A DNA stretch of 64,000 nucleotides from Adiantum capillus-veneris (Eukaryota; Streptophyta; Polypodiopsida; Polypodiales; Pteridaceae): assembly GCA_014529385.2 (NCBI GenBank), contig CM043967.1:86160278-86224277 (forward strand), read 5' to 3'. The first letter of the stretch is position 1, and each line of letters begins with the position of its first letter. The translations under genes and the position numbers were made by a program. Of the stretch, positions 1 through 9,620 are shown in pieces. The notes under the pieces were generated by a model that was not told the origin of the DNA, made no database searches, and worked only from the letters and a program-made list of their open reading frames with translations.

Positions 1-1633
1 AAGCTCGTTCGTCGAGGTGGAAGAGCATTTGAGATGAATGTCCGTAGCCTTGTTCAGTCACTGCAAAATCAAACAACATTGGCACAATAATTGCATTCTC
101 ATAAGCGATTAAAAAGCATATGCAGTTTTAGGCAGACAAATTGATTGGTAACAGAATTTTAAACAATTTGTCAGCAATAAACATTAAATTGCAATATAAT
201 CAAATGCATAAACAAATGTAAAGGTAAAAAATTAAACAAGTCTGGGGTCACTAATTTAACGGTCGAAAGGCACTAGAGATCGACTATTAATACCATGGGT
301 AAGCTTCTTAATTTTCTCTGGTCAATTAAGTTGTTTAATCGCGAGAGCCAAGTATTTCATGTTCGAGGGCTGACTAGAGGCTATACCTAGAAGACCTTAT
401 AGTTAAGCTACGATAAAAGGAATTTCTCATGAAATCATCGCCTGGCTGATTACCTTTTCATTGACCCCCCAAAGTCTTTTCACAGTGATTCAATTTTGAT
501 GTGTGTGCTTATTTTGTATGCCTTGGGTTTTTTGCTTTTCAAGGAAAAGCGCCCACACTGGGAACCTCTAGGGCTCTAGTACCATAGGCGATACATGTGA
601 GTGAAGTACCCAATCAAGCTGAGATTTTTTTCAGCTTAAGATTTTACATTGTGGCACTTTGATTTTTTGTTTGTTCATTTTCATCATTTTAATTTTGTAA
701 CTTTGGGGGGTCATATAACACTGATACACCTCCCCAGGCTCATCACACTAGTAAACTCCCTTTATAATACTTAAGCTAAAGGTCAATAGGGTCAAGCCCA
801 CTAGAAAACCCTAGTACATTTCACACAATGCTGCCTAAATCGGATTAAGAACCTAAGTAACCATTGATTATTAGGAAGGCATTCCCCATGGTATTAAGAG
901 AAGATCTCTAACACCTAACTTGGTCAAACTAGCTTAGTCGAACTTGCTTGATTTTTAAACCTAGACAAGTGATTATGACAAAAAATTACATTGAATTAAA
1001 TGTTTGTTACTAATCAAATGTGCTGGATATTATGCTACCAATCACAATCAAAGCAGACAATCATAGATGCAAAAAAGATAAGGGGCAATGCTAATGGACA
1101 AGAAACACCTGTTTGTGTCGATGGTCGCGCTTGATTTGAAGAGTGAGTCGAGATAAAGATTCCATGAAGGTCCAAATCCTAACCACAGCAACATGTTCCT
1201 GTACACACTATGAAACACAAGAATACCTCTAGGAGGCACATCAGTGGGAAAAAAGAACTTTGGTAATCACTCAACTCTAAAACAGAAACACTCCTATCGT
1301 ATTAATCCTACCTACCCTCCATCACTCGAGTGATGAGGATCAAAGGTGTTTTATGACATAGGTTTCTATTTCAGTGTACCGAATGTGAATGTGTAGGTTT
1401 GGGTCAAATGTTTTGACTTTTATTGTGCATACTCGTTTGCTTATTGCTCTTGCTCTTTATTTTTTTATTTTTTTGTGAGTATAAGGCTTTATATATATAC
1501 ATTCCCTAAGATTGGTGATTGAGAGGTCAGGAAAACAAGGTTGAGAGGGGAGTGAGTGAATGATGACTGTCAGCAAATATTCCCCCCTTCCTTGGGTGGA
1601 TCATATTGTTTGAAATATTCTCGTCACCCTTTG
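1..1633. other. non-coding left flank
   Basis: I find no gene here. The stretch is AT-rich with no credible long ORF and no match I can see to the LTR that starts at 7460, so the left end of the neighbouring gypsy element G1 cannot be placed. It is probably 3' untranslated sequence of G1 or older repeat DNA. Confidence 0.5.
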
Positions 1634-2407
1634 AAACCAATTGTTCTAGTCGATAATAGGTGAGGATTTTTGCCAGTAGTTTTCTATTACCTTAGGTGCC
1701 TCATCGAGTTGCAAGGGTGGTAAGATACTCTCCCAGGATCGAACTTGAAGTGGTTCATCAGGTGATTCTTGAACATTGGGAAGTGTGGATTCCTTTGTAG
1801 CTTTATAGAGGTCCACTATTGTAGGTGGAGGCTGTGGAGAAGCTTTTACCTCTATGGATGCATTACATGAGGATCTAGAAGCTTCGTGGGACTCCCCCCT
1901 TGTTGAGCTAGGTGGAACAAATCGTTCTTTCTTCGGTACCCAGACTAGCTTTGGAGCGGGTGTGTAGCATTCTGTGATTTTTTTCTTTCCTCAATCGTCG
2001 ATTCGTTTTGGAGCTATAGGAGTGGGTTCATATGGATCAGGTGACAGGTAAGAACACAATCTACATTTTGGCACCCAAATTTGATCATTTCCTCGATAGT
2101 AGCCTTGGTCTTCCAATAATCGTTTAGGGATCCAACGCCACGTTCTCTTACATTTCTTGGGGCGAGTGGTATGTTTCTTACAAGGCTTCTGTTTTTTAGT
2201 ACTAGCCATGGTCGCTAAAGAAGCTTTAGGGACCCACTTATATGTTTTCTTCGTTATATTAGGATGAGTCTTGTCAGAAGCTATATGCATTGCTTGTAGC
2301 ATATTTAAGGGTACAGTCATTTCATCCCCCTCAGGTGTTACCCAAGTCGTCCCCCTGTTTCCCCAAGTGTCTATGGTTGTTGTTAGGTGGACCCAATCCA
2401 CATTGTC
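1634..2407 (-). pseudogene. G1 polyprotein tail with repeated W-[VI]-P-K motifs
   Basis: The frame follows directly from the protease after a TAG stop and is broken once more by a TGA at about 1991-1993. Beyond that TGA it stays open for about 120 codons to a stop near 1634. Four copies of the motif W-V/I-P-K are seen: KWVPKASL, RWIPKRLL, IWVPKCRL and, past the TGA, VWVPKKER. They lie in a basic, Lys/Arg-rich context. The spacing block RWIPKRLL..QGYY..N.QIWVPK has a close counterpart in G3 near 25.95 kb. No known domain is recognised; a basic, aromatic repeat could bind nucleic acid, but that is a guess. Confidence 0.6.
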
Positions 2408-3060
2408 CTACTCAGTCATCCCAGGTAGTACATCCATATAAGGAGAATCTTCCCCAACATCAGTGTCCGCTTTATACGTGTAACAATATTGCAATGGGGC
2501 CGAGTGAACTGTGGTGTCAGATCTATGATCAATTATAAACCTGTTTCCTAGAGGATGTGCTCGACCCGTCACAAGATCCACTCGAATGAAAGAATCTTGG
2601 AAGTGCAAGTAGACATGGTTTTTAGACCAGTCATGCACCATTTTTGCTTCCCTCATGAAAGGACATCCTAAGATCATCTCCGATGCCATAGTGTGTTTGG
2701 AGAAATCCATAACAATGAAGGTAACTCGTATTTTATGTCCAAAGACCTTGATCTTGAGATCTTCTAGCATCCCAATAGGTTTAACAATAGACCCATTGGC
2801 CATCTTCACTACTATGGTTGTGGTCACAAGGTGAGGTCTTCCCATAGTTTCCCAACAATTTTTAGTCACAATGCTAACCCCAGCGCCACCATCAAGGATT
2901 CCCTTCACAGTTAATCCCTTAGTAGTGATTGGTATAGTCGCATTAGATTCATCACCCTCAAAGTATTGTCCCAACTTGTTAACAGGTATTTCTATAACAA
3001 GGTTCTCATCTAGGTTGTGTTGTGGATATTCCTCTGGGGTCTTTATATAGTTTGGACATG
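2408..3060 (-). pseudogene. G1 retropepsin-like aspartic protease
   Basis: In LTR elements this domain cuts the Gag-Pol polyprotein. The active-site loop reads ILDGGAGVSIVT, where LTR elements normally have D-[ST]-G-A, so the Ser/Thr after the catalytic Asp is replaced by Gly. The C-terminal landmark MILGCPFMR matches ILGRPFMR of protease 1 in G2. The frame is open from about 3060, upstream of the first Met at 2974, and shares the block GQYFEGDESNATIP with G2 (GEYCEGEDGNTTLP). A frameshift separates it from gag. Protease identity is well supported; activity is doubtful because of the D-G-G triad and the broken frame. Confidence 0.75.
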
Positions 3061-3336
3061 ATGGTGGTTCTAACTTCTGAAGACATGAAATCCATCAATT
3101 TGGCAATGTTTAACGGCGCCTTTTGGCCTTTGAGTCCCTTGACGTGGGGAAGAGGGGATCTCCATTTCTTCGATAGGATCAGGTAGTCCCTCTGTAAACA
3201 TTCTTTCCATCAAGAAGTGAGTACGCCCACTTTCCCATGGCTTTAAGTCACTTTCTTCTTGGATGACACTAGGTATGTCCAAGGGTCTATGGACTTGGTG
3301 AGGTTGTTGTTGCGTAGGGAACACGGTGTCTGTAAT
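3061..3336 (-). pseudogene. G1 gag-protease linker, frameshifted
   Basis: After the gag stop (TAG at 3337-3339) the same frame runs on to about 3070. A second frame reads APLNIAKLMDFMSSEV and aligns with the linker VACTITLAELLRLRPN of G2. The third frame then leads into the protease. At least two frameshifts and one stop therefore lie in this short stretch. The original element most likely had one continuous gag-protease frame, or a programmed shift that can no longer be told apart from decay. Confidence 0.55.
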
Positions 3337-6300
3337 CTAGATCTTCCTAGGTGCTAGTTCTAGATCCCTTTGGGTATCTTCTACCAAACTCCTTAATTGC
3401 TTGACTCGCTCAATCTCCTCTGTAGGGTTTGGGTAAGTTCCTATCTTCTTTTTGGATCCTGACCATTGTGGCTCATGAAGATCTTCTTTGTTGGTTTCTA
3501 TGTTAGTGGTCGTTTTGGTCTCCATGGTTTCACCTGAATCAGAATCTTCTTCAACGTCGTTCATATATACGGGGTCGTCACCAGTCCCTATGTTGGTCTT
3601 TGAACTGGGGTCTGACTTCGCTGCTTTTTGCGATCTCTTTCTTCGTGTTTTCTTCTTTTTCTGAGATTGGGCAATTGATGTCGTGTCTCTTTCCTCAAGA
3701 ATATAATTTTGTTTTTGGAGCATCGATCGTGTGAGTACGTTTACTGGTACCACGGGTGTACTTGGTGATGGCTCCTCGGTAACTTCAATCAAGTTTAATG
3801 GCGTGATCTTCGGTGCATTTGGATTATTTGGACATTGGGCAATCAAATGATCTATGCCACATCGATTACACATGAGTATCGGCATTGTAGACGTGCTCGC
3901 TTGATAGGTTTGCATCAGTGTGGCATTCTTTTGTAGCCTAATAGGACACTCAGCTACACGATGTGGACCTCCACACTCATAGCATTGAAGAGGTGGTCTC
4001 TTAGCAGTGTAATTGATATTTTGGCCTCTTGCCGCAAGAGCAGCTACTTGATATACAGGTTTGACTTGTCCCCAATAGTCCTCCATGTAGTATTGTGGAC
4101 TTTCTTCAAGCACATCCATCCCATAGGCGATATTAGGATCTATATCTTCCTCATAGCCTTCCAAACAAGAAATAGATGACTCACAACCCACTTGATTCAC
4201 AAAAGTGATTCTCGGATGTGGTGGTTGCGGTCCTAGCACTGGAGGTGGTAAGGGTGTTGTTTGAACAACATTTTGGGCCCTAGAGACCATGTGTTGTGCT
4301 ATTTGTTCAAGAGGTGGGGCCGGCATCAAGGCAGGCACTCGAGGTGTGTCTATCCATGCTAAGGTTGGTCTATTGGCCATCGCACGCTTAAATACTATGC
4401 AATCCTTAGCTTGATGACCATACCTCCCACATGCATTGCAGTTCCCATTGAATTTTACTCTAAAAGTAGGGCATTCACTGGTACTATGCGGTCCATAGCA
4501 TACTGAGCACCATTGCTGCTCCCTTCTTGGATACATATGATTGTTTTGTGGAGCACGATTGTCTCTAAGACTCTCTTGAATAGCCTTGGTGAGATCTGCT
4601 AAAGTCATCTCAGATATCTTTGGCTCCTTAGCAATAGGCTTTAGGGTCATTGGCTGATGCCCTGATGCTTGCGAGCTAATAGATTTAGGCTCAGCAAACA
4701 CTCTTTCTCCTTGAATCATTAAATTATCCTCCAATTGGATTGCATTGGTGGTGACTGCTTCCCAAGTGGTGATACCTCTAATGACTAGGCCATTGTAGAT
4801 ATCCTCATGTCGTAACCCCCTAATGAATATATCAAGCAATTGGTTATTGTTGAAGCGCTCATTTGGATTACAACGAGAATTCAAATGCTTCAAGCGACTT
4901 ATAAAGTCTCTCACCGACTCTCCTTCCTCTCGTTGGGCTTTCTGGAGCTGAGAGGCTACACCCCAAAGCACTCCCTCTCGTATGTATTCCTTTAAGAACA
5001 GTCTCCTAAGAGTAGGGTAAATCATTTTTTCTTCCACCCTTAGGGTTCTATACCAATCCCCAGCCTTTCCACTTAAGGTTAGACTTAAAGCATTGCTCTT
5101 ATGTAGGTCATTGTGTTCTCCTAGAGAATCGCATATTTGTTCAAACACTTCGATATGCTTTCTCACATCCCCGTCTCCACTAAATTTTTGTGTGAGCTTG
5201 GCTATTTGTACTGCCTTACTTCTAGGCTCCCTATCAGGCATGTTACGCATATTCTCAGCAATAGATCGACCAATAGCTTGAGCAAATGTTTCCAAGTCAC
5301 CTAAGTGAGCAGGCACCGTGGGTGAAGGCGCTCCAGAGACTACATGTGGAGTAGGTATTGGCATTGGGCTTGGCGCATAGGAAGCCCTTGGGTTCCACGT
5401 TGGGTACGATTTTGTGCCATGTGGTGGTCCACAGTTCATATGAGTGGCCCTAGGCATAGCAGACGTCGGATGTGACATGCTAATGCTAGACGGTATAGTC
5501 CCATGGGAATAAGAACTTGTGTATTGTGGTTGTGGAGCATAGGTTGTTGAAACAATGGGAGGGGTAGGGACTACATGAGTGTGAACCATAGGTGCATACG
5601 ATTGGTACACACTTGTAGGTACTGTTGCAGGCATTGAGCTACCATGTAGTGGTGCTTTACTAACAAATGAGGTCCATGGCGTATTTCTTGGCATGCCCAT
5701 CATTGGGGTAGGCATGGTAGCCGTGGTGTCATCAAGGGAAAGATGAGCTAGACTTGGAAAAGTAAAGCTATCACTTGTGGGCTCATATTGCATTGAGACC
5801 CCTAGCAAAACAACATATGGGGGATCGATGGGACTCACTGGGGGAGTCTCCATTTGTGATAGAGTGGGTTGTTTCCCTTTGCCCGTGTCTAAAAATCGCA
5901 TAGGACCCGTCGAAGGTATGTTTATTCCTCGATTTTGCCTCTCGGACTGGATAATCCTATGGATGACATTGCAGATCATGTGTTGTTGTTCCTCTAGACT
6001 AGTGGCACTAGATGTGGATTGTATAACTTCTAACCAACCCACATGGTATGTGCAGCCCATGTATAGGTCGGTCAAAGTCTCCGTGTGTAGGTCATATTCC
6101 CAATTTTCATTGACAAATACCCCATCCAAACTTGGTGTACTAGAGGGCTGCCGTGAGGTGGATGCAATGTTGCTTCCCGTGTTTTGACTTTTGGTCACCG
6201 CTACCTTAGAGGCGACTTTGGAAGGTGGTAGCTCGGTAGGGCCCTCATTAAATGATGTAGGTAGAATGTCCACGTGGACACTCTGAGGGAGTGTGGGGTC

Positions 6301-6663
6301 TACAGGAGATGTGAATGGTGATTCTACTTCCCCACCCCCTTCATTTACTTCATTAGCCGTAGGTTCAAAGCGCGTAGCTCTACTAAAAGTTTCCATCAAA
6401 CAGCTAAAAACACTAGTTTCACGTTGTTGGGCCCATCTAGGTACGGTTTCATTTGTTCCCCCGGGGCTTTGTATAAGATGCTCTTCCATAATATCGTAGT
6501 CAGAGGAAGAGTCGCTAGCCGCTATATTTGGGTCTTGGGTTGCACTACCTTGGGTCCCCGTCGAGGGCGTAGACCCTAGCGTGGAAGGATAGTGAGTACC
6601 CCCGTAAATCAAAGCACTAGCTAGTTGTTCGGACTCTAGCACACGACCAGAGTGTAGATACAT
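3337..6663 (-). CDS. G1 Gag polyprotein with four zinc knuckles
   Basis: This is an uninterrupted reading frame of about 1,108 codons from the first true ATG at 6661-6663; a longer version would need a TTG start. The N-terminal 460 residues are Ser/Thr/Pro-rich and low complexity. A retrotransposon gag (capsid) domain follows, with landmarks FSGDGDVRKHIEVFEQ, GKAGDWYRTL and RDFISRLKHLNSRC. Four Cys-His knuckles then come in two pairs: near 4,471-4,512 (CSVCYGPHSTSEC) and 4,399-4,440 (CNACGRYGHQAKDC), then near 3,949-3,990 (CYECGGPHRVAEC) and 3,836-3,875 (CNRCGIDHLIAQC). Three have C-X2-C-X3-H-X4-C spacing, one residue shorter than the usual C-X2-C-X4-H-X4-C. The C-terminus has a Lys/Arg-rich patch (KKKKTRRKRSQK). 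The product would package element RNA in cytoplasmic particles. An open frame this long in a decayed element is notable. Confidence 0.8.
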   Translation of the reverse strand: MYLHSGRVLESEQLASALIYGGTHYPSTLGSTPSTGTQGSATQDPNIAASDSSSDYDIMEEHLIQSPGGTNETVPRWAQQRETSVFSCLMETFSRATRFEPTANEVNEGGGEVESPFTSPVDPTLPQSVHVDILPTSFNEGPTELPPSKVASKVAVTKSQNTGSNIASTSRQPSSTPSLDGVFVNENWEYDLHTETLTDLYMGCTYHVGWLEVIQSTSSATSLEEQQHMICNVIHRIIQSERQNRGINIPSTGPMRFLDTGKGKQPTLSQMETPPVSPIDPPYVVLLGVSMQYEPTSDSFTFPSLAHLSLDDTTATMPTPMMGMPRNTPWTSFVSKAPLHGSSMPATVPTSVYQSYAPMVHTHVVPTPPIVSTTYAPQPQYTSSYSHGTIPSSISMSHPTSAMPRATHMNCGPPHGTKSYPTWNPRASYAPSPMPIPTPHVVSGAPSPTVPAHLGDLETFAQAIGRSIAENMRNMPDREPRSKAVQIAKLTQKFSGDGDVRKHIEVFEQICDSLGEHNDLHKSNALSLTLSGKAGDWYRTLRVEEKMIYPTLRRLFLKEYIREGVLWGVASQLQKAQREEGESVRDFISRLKHLNSRCNPNERFNNNQLLDIFIRGLRHEDIYNGLVIRGITTWEAVTTNAIQLEDNLMIQGERVFAEPKSISSQASGHQPMTLKPIAKEPKISEMTLADLTKAIQESLRDNRAPQNNHMYPRREQQWCSVCYGPHSTSECPTFRVKFNGNCNACGRYGHQAKDCIVFKRAMANRPTLAWIDTPRVPALMPAPPLEQIAQHMVSRAQNVVQTTPLPPPVLGPQPPHPRITFVNQVGCESSISCLEGYEEDIDPNIAYGMDVLEESPQYYMEDYWGQVKPVYQVAALAARGQNINYTAKRPPLQCYECGGPHRVAECPIRLQKNATLMQTYQASTSTMPILMCNRCGIDHLIAQCPNNPNAPKITPLNLIEVTEEPSPSTPVVPVNVLTRSMLQKQNYILEERDTTSIAQSQKKKKTRRKRSQKAAKSDPSSKTNIGTGDDPVYMNDVEEDSDSGETMETKTTTNIETNKEDLHEPQWSGSKKKIGTYPNPTEEIERVKQLRSLVEDTQRDLELAPRKI

Positions 6664-7436
6664 GTGCTTTGGGTGCCCTACAAGTGTCGGCAAGTACCCT
6701 CAAAGGTTACTTGCTTTGTTTTGTGGGTGTTTTGCACCCCGTTTTCTACTTGATTTTTTCTTGTTTTTGATATTTTTTTAATGTTTGATTTTTTTGATTG
6801 AGGTGTGTGATAACTCGAAACGAGGGTATCACTTAAAGGGTCGTTGTGTGCTTTACAACACAATTTTCGGGCATCTGACGTTCCGTTGGTCCTCAAAAAA
6901 TCAATTTTTAGCTACGTGTGAAGCTAAAATTCATTTTTTTAAAAGGCGACTGAGGTCGAGGCCTGAGCGTGAGCTTGGGCTTGGGTCTGGGAGATATTCC
7001 CGATCCCAGTCCTACCTTTAATTTTTTTTTAAAATTAATTTTTTAAAAAAAAGGATAAGGCCGCCGCGGCCTGCGCGAGAGCACACACACACTCTCTCTA
7101 TCTACTTCTAACTAATACACCTACTCTTACACACTAACACACTCTATTAACTCTCACTAATCTACTTCCTACTTACTGTACACAGAAAACTAACTACCTT
7201 AATACACAGAGAATAAACACAGAACCTTTGAAATCTTTATTAACAAAGAAAACTAACTACCTTAATACACAGAGAATAAACACAGAACCTTTGAAAACTC
7301 CATTAATAAAAAAAACACACAGTATAACACCAAATCCCTCTTCTCAACACACACACACACTCCTTCCCTACCTTTCCTACAATAGAAATTGCACCACGGA
7401 GAAGCACAGAGTGCTACTCGAGCTTGGTGTATGGCA
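6664..7436 (-). other. G1 untranslated leader
   Basis: This segment lies between the primer-binding site and the gag start. It has no credible ORF. It contains AT-rich stretches, a CG-rich patch near 7,060-7,080 and a perfect 49-bp direct repeat (7185-7296). Confidence 0.55.
7185..7296. repeat. 49-bp perfect direct repeat in the G1 leader
   Basis: Copies at 7185-7233 and 7248-7296 are identical at all 49 positions, with a 63-bp period. The 14 bp between them are partly echoed after the second copy (cattaataa against tttattaac), which suggests a 63-bp tandem duplication. Confidence 0.85.
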
Positions 7437-7455
7437 TTCCCAGGCAGCGGTGCCA
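7437..7455 (-). other. G1 primer-binding site
   Basis: The minus strand reads TGGCACCGCTGCCTGGGAA directly after the LTR end, with four spacer bases. G2 has the same core, TGGCACCGCTGCCGGGGAC, at its own LTR. From memory the closest plant tRNA 3' end is tRNA-Asp (TGGCGCCGTTGCCGGGG), with a few mismatches. First-strand DNA synthesis would start here. Confidence 0.65.
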
Positions 7456-7695
7456 AAAATGTGCGCGTATGTCGCACGTGTCAATGCAAGGAACTTGCCG
7501 ATACACCGTGTGCAAACCACAAATGGCTCCAAGCATACAACAAGCCTAAACTAGTAAACTCAAAGAAGGCGATGGTGTGTCACTCACCGCTCTACGCTTG
7601 CTTCGTGGTGGATTCCTCGCCGCGAAGAAGAAGGAGACGTCGCTACGCCGCGCTCAACCACTTCACCACCGTCGTGCCTTCGTAATGCTCGATCG

Positions 7696-7699
<4 letters not shown>

Positions 7700-7793
<94 letters not shown>

Positions 7794-7800
7794 CACACAC
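7700..7800. repeat. (CT)n(CA)n compound microsatellite
   Basis: About 27 bp of CT repeats pass directly into about 74 bp of CA repeats with a single interruption near 7778. The peptides it appears to encode are low-complexity artefacts. Confidence 0.95.
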
Positions 7801-7895
7801 AAGGAGGTGAAGAAGAGGAAGATGGAGATGGAGATGGAGCAAGAGCACTCTTCTATTGCACAAATGAGAGAATGAGTGAATTTAGGTTTAGTTGA

Positions 7896-7904
7896 CTTTT
7901 ATAT
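7896..7904 (-). promoter_or_regulatory. candidate TATA box of the G1 LTR
   Basis: The minus strand reads ATATAAAAG, a good plant TATA box. It lies about 440 bp before the LTR/primer-site junction, so transcripts would start near 7,865 and run through the R and U5 parts of the LTR. Confidence 0.45.
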
Positions 7905-7910
7905 GAGCTC

Positions 7911-9110
7911 GCTCCATTCACACTTGAGCGCCCATGCTTAGCCAACTAATCCCTTGAATGTTCCAGTTAGAGTGCGCCTCTCATCGGCGATCACTCTTAC
8001 CCTTTTCCTATTGGACCGACAAGCCCGGTACATGACTCTACAAGTAAATGATACAACGTCCGCCGTAGGTTAGAACGTCCGCCGTAGGTGATAGGGTGTC
8101 CATGAGACGTGAGGGTTAATAGCTCCCCCTCGGATCTCAGATAGTCGCCAGACATCGACAGAATTCAATTTCTGTAAAAATTGACAGAGAGCTATTTTTT
8201 CTAAAAAATTTTGAGCCTTTAAAACAAACCTTGGTATGTGCAAGGGCATAATTCCGCGACAGCCTCGACTTACCCTCCCCCTGATCCTCTAACACCCCGA
8301 CTCTCCGATTTCTTGACCTCTCACACCCGGGCAACTTGAGTAGAGAAACCGAGTTTGAAAGTAGATGGATGAGAGAGACATAAAATTTCCGAGGGATTCA
8401 CCATGGAAAACTTACCGCACCACGTAAGTACAAGGGAGGGGTTTTTTTTTACAAGGTACATAAGCGTACAAGTTAAGGGCACGCTCCCAATAATTTATCT
8501 CCCAAGCTTAAAAATAAGGGAGGGGGGTATCATATTTATTCGGGGGGGGGGAGGAACTTGATCCGGGTTGATTACTTGTAACGATTGGTCACCAATGTGC
8601 ACTAGAACTCGGATGAATTTTAGGGAAGTTTTTTATCATGTCACACATCAAATTTTGCATCAAGCCGATCATAGATAAGGGCGGATTTGGAGCAGGTCAA
8701 GGGTTGATTTACACCAACTTTGGATGGGTCAGAATTGGATCGGTAGCCAAAGTGTAGGTTGATCGAGCACATAGTTGAAAGTCAAACTAAGACACATTGA
8801 GGGTACATCTAGTTATCAACAGAAGTGGTTCCTTAGTACGTTGCCAGTCACTATGCTACACACTCTTTGACTAGTTTTACTCACTTAGATCATGTGAGAC
8901 CTAAGTTTTATATGTAAGATAGGGGTATGATAGTTTTCTTCATTGATTGTCATATAATTATAGAAAGGGGGGTCATATTCCCTAATATGAGTCGTATATA
9001 GGGGTTTTATCAACGTTGTCCGCTCTCGCAGGTGGCATCTTGTTTTTTATTTAGAGTGAATCCCCCGGGATAAAATTTCAACCCTCTTTGTGTGTGAAGA
9101 GAGAGAAAGC
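7911..9110. other. unassigned spacer, possibly outer G1 LTR
   Basis: I see no gene. A short element, acgtccgccgtaggt, occurs twice near 8,057-8,092. Poly-T and poly-G runs lie near 8,440-8,560. It may include the rest of the G1 LTR. Confidence 0.4.
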
Positions 9111-9150
9111 GAGCGAGATTTGTGAGAGACATTTTTCCCGAGAGAAACAG

Positions 9151-9229
<79 letters not shown>

Positions 9230-9378
9230 TTGGGTGTATGGGCATCTCCATGCTCAGGCATTGAGAGAGAGAGAGAGAGTGCGCGTCGACAGCGGCTTCG
9301 AGCATAGACGACCCCGACCTCAACGCTCCACGGCTATTCAGCGAGCAAGATTTATGAGAGACATTTTTCCTGAGAGAA

Positions 9379-9463
<85 letters not shown>

Positions 9464-9500
9464 GTGATTGGGTGTATGGGCATCTCCATTTTCAAGCATT

Positions 9501-9554
<54 letters not shown>

Positions 9555-9620
9555 CGACAGCGGCGCCATGCAGCATCGACGACCTCGATCCCAGTGCGCC
9601 TACTACAGCTATTCTGCTAG
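9111..9620. repeat. tandem 232-bp unit carrying (AG)n tracts
   Basis: Two diverged copies start at 9111 (gagcgagatttgtgagagac) and 9343 (gagcaagatttatgagagac). Each holds, in order, a GAGAGACATTTTTCC block, a long AG tract, TGATTGGGTGTATGGGCATC, a shorter AG tract and a GCGTCGACAGCGGC block. The AG tracts have expanded to different lengths in the two copies. Confidence 0.85.

Larger units (their letters stand above)
1634..7910 (-). mobile_element. Ty3/gypsy-related element G1 (gag-protease only)
   Basis: Reading leftwards from the right, the parts are an LTR (from 7460), a primer-binding site, a 770-bp leader, a 1,100-codon gag, a retropepsin and a tail of W-V-P-K motifs. No reverse transcriptase, RNase H or integrase is visible between the tail and the window edge, although 1.6 kb remain. 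The gag knuckles, protease and tail resemble those of G2 (35.9-59.3 kb) and G3 (25.6-30.4 kb). It is either a non-autonomous derivative or has lost its polymerase. The left LTR is not found in the window. Placement near the plant Tat/Athila side of gypsy rests on the primer site and the lack of a chromodomain, and is tentative. Confidence 0.75.
7460..7910 (-). repeat. G1 LTR (right, 5' in element sense), end uncertain
   Basis: The plus-strand sequence begins TGTGCGCGTATG directly beside the primer site. A TATA box at 7896-7904 must lie within the LTR, so it extends at least to about 7,910. Its outer end could not be fixed because no partner LTR is in the window. It contains a CT/CA microsatellite. 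Confidence 0.5.

Noticed and set aside
3961-6499. Plus-strand frames opposite the G1 gag
   Set aside because: They are shadows of the long minus-strand gag and lack any motif.
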